DNA from: Rhexocercosporidium sp. MPI-PUGE-AT-0058 | Lineage: Eukaryota; Ascomycota; Leotiomycetes; Helotiales | DNA length: 64,000 bases | Assembly: GCA_020746875.1 (NCBI GenBank) | Contig: JAGTJL010000025.1 | Location: 62,001-126,000, forward strand | Direction: 5' to 3' | Part shown: positions 1-11,600 of the stretch, one piece after another | Numbering within the stretch: the stretch's first letter is position 1 | Layout of the letters: each line of letters opens with the position of its first letter | Position numbers and translations under genes: made by a program | The notes under the pieces: model-generated | The model's input: only the letters and a program-made list of their open reading frames with translations | Database searches by the model: none | What the model was told of the DNA's origin: nothing

Positions 1-3000
1 GAGAAAAGCAGGAGGAATTATTGGAAGGGTAAATAGAAGAAAACGAAAAGGCCTAGGGAAAGACTCCTTCTTAAGTCTACGCAAATATGATCTGTTAAAG
101 CTTAATTTAAACTCCTTCATAGGAGGAAAGCAATTCTTAGTCTTTTATACTATTAATATAAATAGATATAGCGTTGCACTCTCCGCTTTAGCAGATACTG
201 GAGCAAACGGTTACCTCTTCGTGAATCGGACCCTTTCCGTGCGCCTTTCGGAGGCCTTAAAAGTGAAGATTCTACCCTTCCCCTACACTATCCCAATCCG
301 TAGTTTCCAGAATTCCGTACGAAGCCACGCCTCTCATTATATGCGTCTCCACCTGACAATAGACGGCAGACGCGTATATAACTGCCCTTTTGTCGTACTT
401 GACCTAGGAAACTAAGATATAATAATTAGCGTCAAATAGATAAGACGCTTCCGCGTCAAACTCGATTCGGTCAATAACCGTCTTATATAGCCTTTCGCAT
501 ACCCACGAACTCTTCGCTGAACGAAAGAGCTAATCATATCGCTCCCTACTAAAGCTAAAGCAAGAACTACTGGCTACTACCAGTTAGATGCTGACCGACG
601 TGACACGGTTATGGACTAAATTGATCGGAGACGACGACACTACCAATTCGCTGTTAATTATATACAAGTATCGACGTTACCAGAGAATCCTTTTAAAGAA
701 CTAGAATCAAAAACAGCTCCGGAACTCTTACCATTAGAGCCGGTCGGAAAACCAAAAGCAAAGAAGCCTCGTTTACGACCACGCTATCGCCCGGAGCTTA
801 TTGCAACTCTACAGAGAACTCCCTTCTTTATTTATGAGATTAGCGCAAACGCATTCCATTTTAATATAAAGCGCAAGAATACTGAGTTCTTTATAACTAG
901 TATTTATGAAGTAAACCGAGTCTTATAGGAAAGATATGAAAAGGAGGATCCGGATACCCTCCGGATCGTGGCCGAAAGGCTTCCGAAGCAATATCAACTT
1001 CTTAAAGAAGCATTTTCCAAGACGGAGTCAAACGTTTTGCCTCCCCATCGATATTACGACTACAAGATTCAACTGGAGGCTCTATTACCTGATTCTTATT
1101 CTCCCTTATACCGTTAATCAACAGAGGAGTTGAAAGTATTAAAAGAATACCTCTTAGAGAACCTTGATAAAAGGTTTATCGAAACAAGTCAAAGTCCTTT
1201 CGCCTCTCTCGTCCTTTTTGTAAAGAAGAGCGATAGAGGGTTACGTTTCTGTATTGATTACCGTCGTCTAAATGCGCTGACGCGGAAAGACTCATACCCT
1301 ATACCGAGAATCGACGAGCTCCTCTTCCGCGTATCGAAAGCTAAAGTGTTTACTAAACTCGATATTCGGGCCGCATTCAATCGCATCCGAATGGACCCCG
1401 AGTCGGAAGAGTATACGACCTTCCGCACTAAGTATGGGACTTACAAATGCAAAGTATTACCCTTTGGACTCTGCAACGGACCAAGCACGTACCAACGCTA
1501 TATGAACGACGTATTACTGGATTATTTAAACGACTTTTGCATAGTATACCTTAACGATATCCTGATCTATTCGGAATCGATGGAGGAGTATAAAGAACAC
1601 GTCAAAATGGTCCTGAAACGGCTCATAGAAGCTAGCTTGCAAGCCGATATTAAGAAATGTGAATTCCACGTTACCCGCACCAAATACTTGGGTTATATCG
1701 TGACTACAGAAGGAATTAAAGCCGATCCAGAGAAGGTAAAGCCGTTACGGAACTGGAAATACCCAAAGACTGTTATAGTAACGAAGTCTTTCTTAGGTTT
1801 CTGCGGTTTCTACCGATAATTTATTCGCAACTTTAGATTCATCGCGAAACCTCTCTCCACGCTTACCCGACCTACGGTTCCTTGGAATTGGACGGAAGAG
1901 TATAAAAAAGCCTTTGAAGAATTACGGAATCAATTGCTAGCCATACAGAAGATTTACTATTTCAACCCCGACTTGCCAACGCGACTAGAAACCGACGCTT
2001 CCGATGGAGTAATTGCAAGCGTAGTTTCTCAACAATACGCTAACGGACTATAGTACTCCCTAGGATTCTATTCCCACGTCCTGAATAGTCATAAGCCTAA
2101 TTGGGAAATCCACGATAAAGAACTTTATACGATCGTGGGATCGTTCCACAAGTAGCGTCCTGAACTCATGTCCATTCGGACCAGACTCGGAGTATATTCG
2201 GACCACCGATCCCTAGAGTATTTCATGACGACAAAAGTCCTTACAAGCAAGCAGGCTCGATGGATGGAATTCTTATCTGATTTCAATTTCCAGATTATAT
2301 ATACGCCAGGTAAACAAAATCAGAAGGCTAACATTCTCAGCCGAAAAGAGCAAGACCTGGAAATCCAAGAGAAAGTGAAGTTAGACAGCCGATCTAGAGT
2401 CTTACTTGCGCCTAGTCGCCTTAACCCTAGAATTAATACGGAATTAGCGAATAAGTTTATAACTGACGTTATTTCTCTTTATCTTCTCTCCCCAGAAACG
2501 GAAAACGCCGTTGACGATTCGACTCCAGAGTTACTCAAAAGCTCCTTTAACCTCATTAAAAAACTTTACCAAGACAACCGAGAATCCTTTACTAAAGAAC
2601 GGAAGTCTTTGCCTAAAGATTATACAATAATAAACAGACTCCTATACTTTAAAAGACGTTTATACGTACAAAAGAATACCCCGCTATATACCAGGCTAAT
2701 CCGAGAAGCCTACGACCAGCCATCCACAGCACATCCCAGTAGAAAGAAGACTTACCAGCTTCTTGCTCCCAAGTACTACTAGTTCGGAATGGATTCGGAC
2801 TGCTTCCGGTATGTGAGAAATTGCAAAGCTTGTCAATACTCCCATTCCAAACAAACCAAGCAACAAGGGTTCCTACACCCTCTACCTATCCCCGCGTATC
2901 CTATACAGCACCTATACATGGATTACAAGGATTTCCCAAAAAATAAGCACGGTTTTGACCGAATCTTAATGTTTATTAACCGCCTCGAAAAAGATTCGGT

Positions 3001-4060
3001 CACGATTCCTTGTTACCAAGATATCGACGCTCGTGGCATTGCTCAACTGTTTATTCAATAGATTTACCGATTCGGACACACTCCGGAAACGATTATGTCG
3101 GACCGCGGCGCTCAGTTTGTCTCCTCCTTTTAGAAAGAATTCTGTCGTATTATTAGCGTCAGGATTAAGCTTTCCACAGCTTATCACAAGGAGACGGACG
3201 GACAGACGGAGATTATGAATCGCTATATCGATCAGAAGCTTAGACCATTCGTTACTTACTACCAGGATAACTGGAGTGAGCTAATACCTTTAATTAACAA
3301 AGCTCAAATCACCCTGCCGCACGAATCCATTAATATAGCTCCGTATCAGCTCAAATTCGACACGGAACCGCGCAATAGTTAGGACTGGAAGTCGCTCAAA
3401 GCTACTACTCCATTAGAAAAGCTTAATTACGCCGATGCGAAGAAGCTGGCTTAACGTATAAAGCAAGCGTAGGAAATTATTAAAGGAAATATGCAAGCTG
3501 CCTAAGACCGTATGGCTCGCGCTACGAACCAGAAACAGAGGCCTATCGACTGGGAAATCGAAGAAGAGGTCTTCTTATCGACGAAGAACTTCAAGAACCA
3601 CCGTCCTAGTCGTAAGCTTGCAAATCAATGAGAAGGCCCCTTTAAGATTCTGGAGAAGGTAGGCCACTCTTATAAGCTAGAATTACTTGTAAGCTCTCAA
3701 ATACACGACGTATTTACACCGGAACTCCTTTTTAAGGACCCGAAAGACCCCTTGCCAGATCAAGAGACGCCGAAACCTCCTCCGGAGGTTATCGAGGGTC
3801 AGGAAGAGTGGGAAATCGAGGAAATCCTTGGTGTTAAACTATACCGTAACGTGCTTAAATATCAGGTAAAATAGCTAAGCTATGACCCCGATCCATAGTG
3901 GTATAATGCCTCCGATTTAATAAGGTCGCTTCACAAATTAAGAGATTTCTATATTATGCATTATAAGAGACCGGGACCACCCCGAAACCTGTCCGAATAG
4001 CTCAAAGCTTAGGAATCAGGGGAAGACGATTACAATCACTTGAAAGACAATAGACCATAA
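1..4060 (+). pseudogene. decayed gag-pol polyprotein (protease-RT-RNase H-integrase-chromodomain)
   Basis: One frame can be followed from about base 150 to 4060, broken only by stops. The protease motif DTGAN lies at 194-208. The reverse transcriptase (about 1130-1840) shows the FVKKSDRGLRFCIDYRRLN block, then YLNDILIYSE at about 1547. The family consensus there is Y-V/L-D-D, so the first catalytic Asp has become Asn (GAC to AAC). RNase H (about 1980-2290) contains LETDASDG. Integrase shows an HPSRKKTY...C..C zinc region (about 2730-2840), then Asp in MDYKDF, Asp in MSDRGAQF and Glu in TDGQTE, followed by the GPF motif near 3640. A chromodomain follows (about 3800-3960), with two TAG stops where Trp is expected. 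All internal stops are TAG or TAA, as expected from TGG, CAG and CAA under RIP, so the gene is dead. Confidence 0.92.
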
Positions 4061-4255
4061 CTAGTCTCCGAGACAGCAAGACGACGTTGATTAACAGCTA
4101 TCTACCTTCTGATTCAAAGCACTAACGGGGCCTTGCGACCGCACCCCAATAGGGACCTAGCCACCGATTTCACCACAGACGGCTACTTTCGTATAAAGGT
4201 TTGAAAAAAGTAACGGCCACGAAAGACCACCGAAACCAATCCGAAACAGGGCCTC

Positions 4256-5016
4256 TCAATCCTCACCAAAGGGGTCCTCTTCCTCTCCTGATAGAGGCTC
4301 GGTCAGCTCGCTGTCTGACCCTCCATAAGAAGGGCCAAACTTCTTCTTCTTCTTCCTCTTCTCAGTAGCAGCAGTAGCCGCCTTACGCTTAATACTACCA
4401 CGACGTATGCGGCGATAAGCCACACCTACATCCTCATCCTCATCCTCCTCTTCCTCTTTATTACCAGTACTACTACCACGGCGAGCTATTCCAACCACCG
4501 AAGTAGCGAGGACCCGCGAGAATTCCAATAAAGCCTTCAGGTATCAGATACTAATATTACTTATAACAAACTCAACGACTTACAATAACGTTATCTGATT
4601 GCTCAAATATAATATGGCGGAGAGCCCGAGTCTCCTCCAACACCGCAAACCCCAGTTCTTCCATAGTCTTAGGCGCCTCCGCGGTCGCTATAAGTAATAC
4701 TTCGTCGATCGACGAGGCGGCAACTTGGACTTCCGCATCATCGGCAGCTGCTAATAACGCGTCGTACTCCGGGCCTACAAACCACGGAAGCTAAAAAGCC
4801 AAAAGTATCAGTATCGGACTCGTTTCGGAGGTTTTCCGGACCTCAACTTACGGGGCGGCAAGATCCCTTCTGGGCTGTGTAATAAGCACATTTCTTCGAG
4901 CCACTCTTGTCGAAGTAACAAGAGTGGCCCGGCTCCTTCGCCATCCGGCGCACGCAGCGCACGCAGCAGTTGCGGTAGGCCGCCGCTAAGGCTCCCGATG
5001 GGGTTAGAAGAGGCAT
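4256..5016 (-). CDS. antisense zinc-finger protein embedded in the retrotransposon (3 exons)
   Basis: Three minus-strand exons join cleanly: 5016-4852, 4790-4584 and 4534-4256. The introns are 61 bp (4851-4791, GTAAGT...TTTAG) and 49 bp (4583-4535, GTAAGT...GAAG), both in phase 0. The product is 216 aa from the Met at 5016; an in-frame Met at 5064 would add 16. The N terminus has a Cys cluster (NCCVRC, later HSCYF, KKCAYY and GSCRP) that suggests a zinc finger, though one expected Cys is Tyr. The middle is acidic and helical. The C terminus has an acidic run, then basic runs (KRKAATAATEKRKKKKK) that look like a nuclear signal. It sits between pol and the 3' LTR on the opposite strand. Unlike pol it has no internal stop, so it may be maintained. 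I have seen similar Cys-rich antisense ORFs associated with fungal gypsy elements, but the function is unknown. Confidence 0.72.
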
Positions 5017-5457
5017 TATTACAGTCAGAATTCGGATTTTGTAATAAAAATCACGGGATTTCACTTATTTATTATTATTTGTTTGTTTTAATTGACTAGC
5101 TGTACGTATTAGCAATTACACAGCGCAGATCGATAATTTAAGGTAACTTACGGAGAAGTTTGTATTATTAAAAGAAGAAGAATCAACTCCTTAGAAAGTT
5201 TAACGTACATATGCGCTAATATAAGCAAACAAATCGATGGCGCTAAAGCAGTATAATACGATAAGTAACGAACCAGATTCGGACGCCTATTCTACTAATC
5301 AAACAAATAAAAGCTCGCCTTCCTGCAATATATTATTTGCTATTATACAGGACCTTGCTTACGCTCGCGTAACCTCGCTTAACCTCGGATAAGAGCCCTC
5401 AGCACCGCAACAACACCAAACCACGACTAATTAGAGATTAAGGACAATCTCTCTTCT

Positions 5458-5470
5458 AGAAAGGGGATAA
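5458..5470 (+). other. polypurine tract of the gypsy element
   Basis: AGAAAGGGGATAA lies immediately 5' of the LTR start. A purine tract next to the 3' LTR primes plus-strand synthesis in LTR elements. Its position shows that 5471-5728 is the 3' LTR and that the element reads left to right. Confidence 0.7.
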
Positions 5471-5728
5471 TATAACGATAAGTGCACTTAAGAGCTTCTC
5501 AGCGAGTCAGGGAATCCAGGGGTTTAGGGGTAACCAAGTCATGCGGAGTCGGACCAGTACCGGAGGGGTTTCGGAGGAGCCTATATATATGAACTCACAC
5601 TCCCTCCACTCCCTCTTTCCTTCTTCATCTTCTTGTTTCTCTCGTATTAGACCTATTAGCTCTCGATAGCCTCAGCTAAAGTACTACTATATACCTCTTA
5701 CACCGCTCTCTTGGCTAGTGTCGTTACA
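5471..5728 (+). repeat. 3' LTR of the first gypsy element (258 bp)
   Basis: The LTR starts TATAACGATA; the related copy has TGTGACGATA, so the TG has been altered by G-to-A change. It ends CGTTACA. The boundaries were set by alignment by eye with the inverted copy at 17991-18250. The two share the block TTCTCAGCGAGTCAGGGAAT and the stretch around 5530-5570, and similarity stops at CGTTA(C/T)A. Confidence 0.8.
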
Positions 5729-6525
5729 ATAAGCGATAAAAGAGGAGAATATCACTTTCTGCCTTAGATAATACGTGAGTCCATTCAGCGTATTCCGGGA
5801 GAATCATCGGTTTAGCGTCTAATTCTTAAATAAAAGCAGCAAATTATACAAGAGATTATCGGCAATATATAAGCTTTATAATTAATTCTGTAATAAAAAC
5901 AGCTTTCTCTTACTCACGATTACGTTAACCGATCAGAGCATCGATTTCATATAAGTTAGCGGCAAATACCTTGTCTTTAGACTTCTGCTTATAAAATATA
6001 TAAAAAGCGGCACTATTAATTAAAAAAATCTCGATAGCAAAATACTATAATAATTATTTCTTAGTAATTAATTTCTTTTTATTTTATTTAGCAGGAAAAG
6101 TAAGTAATAAAGTATTTGAATTTATAATATATAAGAGCTAAGCTTATATGCTTTAGAATGAATTAGCGTGGTCTTTAGCGTACGTCTAACGCATGAATGA
6201 AACGAATCGAAGTGAGTTTGTCCTGTTCTGAGAGTATAAAAGCTTTAGCGATTCCGTTCTTTTTTTTCTAACGCTTTTAAGTCCGCTTTAAATAAGATTA
6301 AGAATAGCCGGTGAGTCGCTATATATAATTTGGGCAACGTCGGTCTAAAGAACGCAAGATATCGGCCTTAAGACGTTATTTTTAGGGTTGTTAAGAGCTT
6401 TGTGTACGTATTCAGTATAACTTTTCCTTCTTATTCAAATTATACTCCTCTCCTTCTTTAATAAATTATATACTTTAAATATATAATATTTCTAATACTT
6501 ATCAAATAAGTATTTCCTACGTTTA
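5729..6525. other. AT-rich RIP-type DNA, no gene seen
   Basis: This stretch is strongly AT-rich with TAA/TAG in every frame and no usable ORF. It is probably older transposon DNA. I could not assign it to a family. Confidence 0.6.
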
Positions 6526-7006
6526 TGTCACGGTCCGTGTATTTACTCGGTGTAGATACGGTGGGTTGTGTTGATCTCAATGATCGAGAAGTAAGTGTAT
6601 CACGTACTATAGAATAAACAATGACTAGTATGGTTGAGATACTATTTTCAGTTAAGCACGAAGCTCCTATCTAATGGCAGACGTGCCAGTCTTTTATAGA
6701 ACCTTCGTTTCCCTCAGGACCGCTGAGACCGCTGGACCTCTGGCGGTCCACCGGTCATGGCGGTCGTCACGTGAGGGGGTCGCGTAATCCAAGGGCCCAT
6801 CTGCCCTCTGGTCGTTTACCAATAATAACATTCATGTAACATGTGACTTATGAAATCTTAAGTATCAGGGTCTCCTAAAGGGGTGCTTCCAGGAGTGATA
6901 CTCTCCTAGTATATTTCTCCTGGGGCCCTTACCCTCCTGAGCCTATGGTCCTGAGTACTACGCTGTCCCGGGGTCCAGTGTCACGGGACGCGGGGCGTTC
7001 GTAACA
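6526..7006 (+). mobile_element. solo LTR (481 bp) with 5-bp target duplication
   Basis: The unit begins TGTCACGG and ends TTCGTAACA, the usual TG...CA LTR termini. It is flanked on both sides by the same five bases GTTTA (6521-6525 and 7007-7011). There is no internal region, so it looks like a solo LTR left by LTR-LTR recombination. Its base composition is much less AT-rich than the surrounding RIP-type DNA, which suggests a later insertion. Strand is assigned only from the TGTCACG-like start and is not proven. Confidence 0.8.
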
Positions 7007-7294
7007 GTTTACCCTCCGGCACTTGCTTTGCTACCCTTTTATTATGTGCTTGGTGTTTTCCCCTCTATAGTATTTCTTAAAAATAAGAAAAGTAATTAAG
7101 AACGTAGTTTTATTTTAAAATATATATATACGGAATAAAGCAAACTACTATATACTGTATAAGCTTATAAGATCGCTAACGATATTATTACGCTTATAGA
7201 AGTCGATTACTTTAGATTTCGTAATCGAATTATTACTTTTAAAAATCCGATTATCGAGATTATTTACGATTCGATCTGCGTAATAATAAATAAG

Positions 7295-7783
7295 GGCCAC
7301 AGCTAAATCTCCATACGTGAATAGCTAAATCCCCATACGCTAAGTAAGCGAGCCAAAAATGAAGAGTGCATTTATCACCACCAAAATTAGTATGCATAAC
7401 TATGTACAGTGCATATCTGGCCCTCTCATGCAAAATCATCTACTTCAAACTCTGCATCCTGAGTATATACCTCAACTCCACCAATTACCTGCAGGGGGCG
7501 CAGGGCCACAAGCTTGGGGAAGAGCATCCATAATAGCAATAATAAGTGGTGGTGGTAGAGGTGCGTTGAGGTGTTGAGTTAAGTTTGAATAGCTTCAACT
7601 TCTCTAATTCTTGCCTCAGGGGTAATTACGTAATTATGAAGGTTTGTGCTATGCATCAAAGGCCCTTGCCACTTAGTATTAATTAGTATGGCGCGGGAAG
7701 GTTGATAGATGACACTCGCCAAGTTACTAAAAATTTAGCGTATGGGGATTTAGCTATTCACGTATGGAGATTTAGCTGTGGCC
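7295..7783. mobile_element. MITE-like element with perfect 49-bp terminal inverted repeats
   Basis: Bases 7295-7343 are the exact reverse complement of 7735-7783 (49 of 49), starting GGCCACAGCTAAATCTCCAT. Within each repeat the 15-base motif AGCTAAATCYCCATACG occurs twice in tandem, 20 bases apart. The 391-bp interior has only one 72-codon ORF (7359-7577) with no recognisable domain. I found no clean target-site duplication; the left flank is AT-rich and may be mutated. This is probably a non-autonomous DNA transposon of unassigned family. Confidence 0.85.
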
Positions 7784-8653
7784 AAAGTAAACTGGAGGGC
7801 AGAAACATGTGGGGTGAGGGATTGTCCGCTTTGGCACATGACGCCGCAGAATTAGGCCTAAGTGTAATTACTTTCTTATCTCAACCAATCATATTTGCGG
7901 CAATACGAGCGCTGGGTGAGTTTACTCCTTCCCTCCTTGTGCGATCATGGGACAATGTTTAAGCCCAAATTTGGCATCAACATCTCTTGGGTCCTTTTTG
8001 GGAAGACAAGTATTAGTCACCGACCTATCCTTCTTCCATTGCCTTCTACAATCGTCTGAGGCCATGTCATCCTTTCGGCTACTCGTGGATTCAGCTTTCC
8101 TTCTCTTCCACACATCAATTGGCCCAACGGCCTCCCTCAATCACTGGAGAGAAACTGAAGACGACTGGTTAAGTGATCACTCAGCATTGGCTAGTATCGG
8201 AATAGGCTCGAATGCCACTTGACACCCCCTCCGGCTCCCGTGATCGTGAAAGGATACCCGCAAAATCGCCCAGATTAGGACTCCTATATACTTTCTCTGT
8301 CTATAACATCTTAAATTTTCAGCTATGTGCCTTTGCAACATTAGCAAGGCTTCAAGAGAAATCTCATTACACGACTTACTTGCAACTTTCCACCTTAGGC
8401 CAAATTCTACAAAATCCGATCCAGGGTCGATCTTTTATCAATAAAGGTGCCCTCTCCATTGGATGTAGCAAGGTATGAAAGCCAAAGCGAAGCTCGGTAG
8501 AAACAATGAAGCATCAGAGGGGGCTGGAGTTGTTGAGTCGACGGCAGTCTCTGGATTATTGGAAAAGGCTCGCATCAAGCGCTGCACTTTCGGCACGAAG
8601 ACTAGCGTTATTGACTTCGACTTCGGCTTCGAAGGCACTTGGATCGTCATATC
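7784..8653. other. intergenic region, no supported gene
   Basis: Normal-composition DNA between the inverted-repeat element and the 3' end of the protease/F-box gene. Short ORFs overlap on both strands (for example 8212-8478 plus and 8438-8650 minus), but none has a recognisable domain. It should hold the 3' UTR of the neighbouring minus-strand gene. Confidence 0.4.
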
Positions 8654-11600
8654 CTAGCAGGGTCTCCCCTCACTCACCCTCCGGCTAGGATCATCAAGCA
8701 GATCTCCCCACCCAAGAGAGATATTATCCGTCATATCACTCTTATCTCGACCGTAAAACAACTTATCAGCGGTAGTAAACTCTGCGTGAATAAGCTCCAT
8801 CAGTATTTGTGCGTTTTTCTTAATATCTTGCGGTCTCTCAACCACTTTTCTTTCTTCAACGAGTAAGAATGTGGCAGTAGGCAGCCAGATCTGACTTAAA
8901 TGCGGAAGATCAGGTATCAACAATTGAGCATCTTCTGCGGACAGAGATGGCATGGGTCGTCTGGATACAAAATTACTGTCGTCGGCGGAGGTTTGGTCAA
9001 GGCGTGTTCCCGAGGAGTCATCATGGTTGTCTCCTGGAGCGTTGATATCCTGTAGACTTTCGAATGCTGAAGTTGTACTTCCAACCGTCCTCCCAACTAT
9101 ACTGAAAGTTTGTTTCGGTCGCTTGCGACGCAATTGAACCTGCCAGCGACGTGGTTGAAATCCAAAGCCTGCTCGCTGTCGTGACACATCTTTGTACCAA
9201 TCATCAATACTCGCTATCCTTGCATCATAACTCTCAATCTCGCAGAATCGAACTACGCCCCCCAAGCCTCCGATACAGAAAATACCAAGAAGCACATTCT
9301 CCGGAGGCGGATTCCTCACATATCCTCTAAATGATCTCTCCATCCTGCCATAGAACGAAGGAGGTCTCAAGGTAAAATCGAGGTATCTTACCAGCAAAGG
9401 GAAGATCTGATGGACTTGAAGCAATGTGTCGTCATCGTACATTTTCATGATCTGGCGCTCAACTGCATTGATTGTGCAGCCTTCGGGAAGCAACTGATGG
9501 TCGTTCTCGAGAAGATGTTTGAGGTGGAGCTGACGATAGGTCTCGAAGAAATGAAAGATGGTGAAGAGGAGCGGGGTCAAACGACGTTCCATGCGAGCCT
9601 TGTGAGGGAGGAATTCCAATTGCTGGTCGTATTCTTTCAGGAGAAAAAGATCTTCCGCGATCCATTCGATCATCAGTTTGGACAGGGTCGACGTGACGGC
9701 GAGGCGATACCAAATTCCGCAGATATAATTTAAATTCAACTGCGAGGGGCTCGGATGTATGGGTAGTTTGTAAAGAGAGTCCGCGAAAGAGGGAAGAGGG
9801 TTGTTCGTCAAGAAAATTCGCGAAATTGGCGTTTCGTGGATGGAAATGAATTCGTACCATCTCTTCGAAACCCTGCGGAGCCTGAGGATATCGGGGACGG
9901 AAAGGAACGCGATGATGCGTTCTCGATATTCCGTCGGAAGGGCAAAAAAGTTCTCTTCGAATGGTAGGTTATTGGAGAATTTTATCTCACCCGCGCTGCC
10001 CTGCTCCCTTCCCTGCTTCTTTGACTTGTCAGATATCTCTAGCTCTAGAATCGATTTGGCAGGTCGAGATCTGGCCACCAAGTTGCGAGGTGTCAAGCGG
10101 CTCAGGCTGTTCTGTTGTTGAGCAGGCCTCCGAACCTTTTGTGTTCCTCGTTTGCGCTGTTTTCCAGGTTGGGGAAGTCCAGATGAGGTAGTGGATGAAC
10201 TAGTAACGGCAGAGTTGGAGGATTCCGATATATCAACCTTGTTCTCGTCTTGCTTGACTGGTACCTTTAGGTCAAGATTGCTGAAGAATTTTGGCGAAGC
10301 AAACTCTATAACCTTGACGGGCTCGTGCTCCCTGTTTCTCTTATATCTCTCCTCAGGGGTACCCTCCCATATCTTCTCAGGGGGCACAAGAGTTACTTCT
10401 CCGCCCAATATTCTCTGAATGTCCCGGAAGATAGGTTCTACGGGAACGATATATGCCCGTCCCGTGCCTGCCGTCCCTGCAATAATGTGGCCGTACAGAT
10501 GTCCAGTATTCTGGTCAACAACACCTGATCCGCAATCACCATCGGCGAGCTTTCCTTCTAGATGAACCGGATAAAGTTCTTGGAGACTCCTCTGGTACGG
10601 AAACCGCACGTAAGATGCCGTTGCACACAGTCTTCCGGTCATGAACCCGAAAGAAGCAGTCATTGTGATGACTTTGACGTCCCGTGGGCCACCTTCGGCA
10701 GGACGGTCGACTTTCAGGAATCTCTGGTTACTATGTGCGTTGCATGGAATTTTGTTGCTGTCGTGGCTGAATGGCTTGTCTAACTTTACCAAGGCGTAGT
10801 CAGGTTGATTATTGCTCATATCTGAACAATGTGCTAAATTCCCAAGAGAGACGAGGTTTCGGGGGACTGAAAATCGCTTTTCATGAGAGTGATCGTTCGA
10901 AGTGGAGAGGTCCACGCCAGAATCAAGGGACGCTTGCGCTGTCGAAACTGGCGAAAGGTGGTTGTCTTGCTCGACTGCTGTCAAGTCTTCACTAGATCCA
11001 TCCTCTTCTGAATCGCTCTGGCCGTCGAAGTCGATTTCGTCATCGTCTGATGGTCCACTTCCAGAGGGTGAGAAGTTACCGAAATCCAAGAAAGCATGAC
11101 CGGCAGTTAGCTGATAAACATCGCCATTTACGTATATGATAGGACCTGCGGTTGCAGGTCGAAGGAACTCGCTGTCTTGCATTGGAATAAAAAGTCGTCG
11201 GCCAAACGGGTTGTCTAATGGAGCAGTGAGCACCGACGTTTCTTTCGGCGCGTTTGAATCTAGAGGGAAGCTCCACTCTATATCATCTTGTGCGAGGAGG
11301 TCTGGGGGCTTGGATTTGTCTCCTAATCCAATGCCAGGATAGTCGTCCAGTACTTTGCTTGCCCTGATTGCGTCTCGAACCAATTTCCTTGCTGTGGCTT
11401 GCCCACATATCAAGACATATGGTGCAGCTGTTTCTTCGGTCTTTCCAATCATGTAGAACATCATACTGAGGCGTTCTTTATCTTTGGTATTCGGAATGTG
11501 CTCCTTAATCGCTTTGCTGAGCCTCGTCCAAACCTCTCGTGCTGGTCCTATTGCTTCCCAGCAAGTATATTTTCCACCCCGGAAAACTGCAATCCGCTCG

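Larger units (their letters stand above)
1..5728 (+). mobile_element. Ty3/gypsy LTR retrotransposon (chromovirus type), 5' end outside window
   Basis: The element runs left to right: protease, reverse transcriptase, RNase H, integrase and chromodomain in one frame (to 4060), then an antisense gene (4256-5016), a polypurine tract (5458-5470) and a 3' LTR (5471-5728). The domain order and the chromodomain at the pol C terminus place it in Ty3/gypsy chromoviruses. The 5' LTR and most of gag lie left of the window. Pol carries many TAG/TAA stops consistent with RIP, so this copy cannot move by itself. A related, more heavily mutated LTR lies at 17991-18250 on the other strand. Confidence 0.93.

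Noticed and set aside
7295..7343. CRISPR-like repeat (two spaced copies in each end)
   Set aside because: The copies are part of a terminal inverted repeat in a eukaryotic genome; there is no array.
10146..10418. Plus-strand ORFs across 8.9-11.7 kb
   Set aside because: All are shadows of the 1013-codon minus-strand protease/F-box frame.
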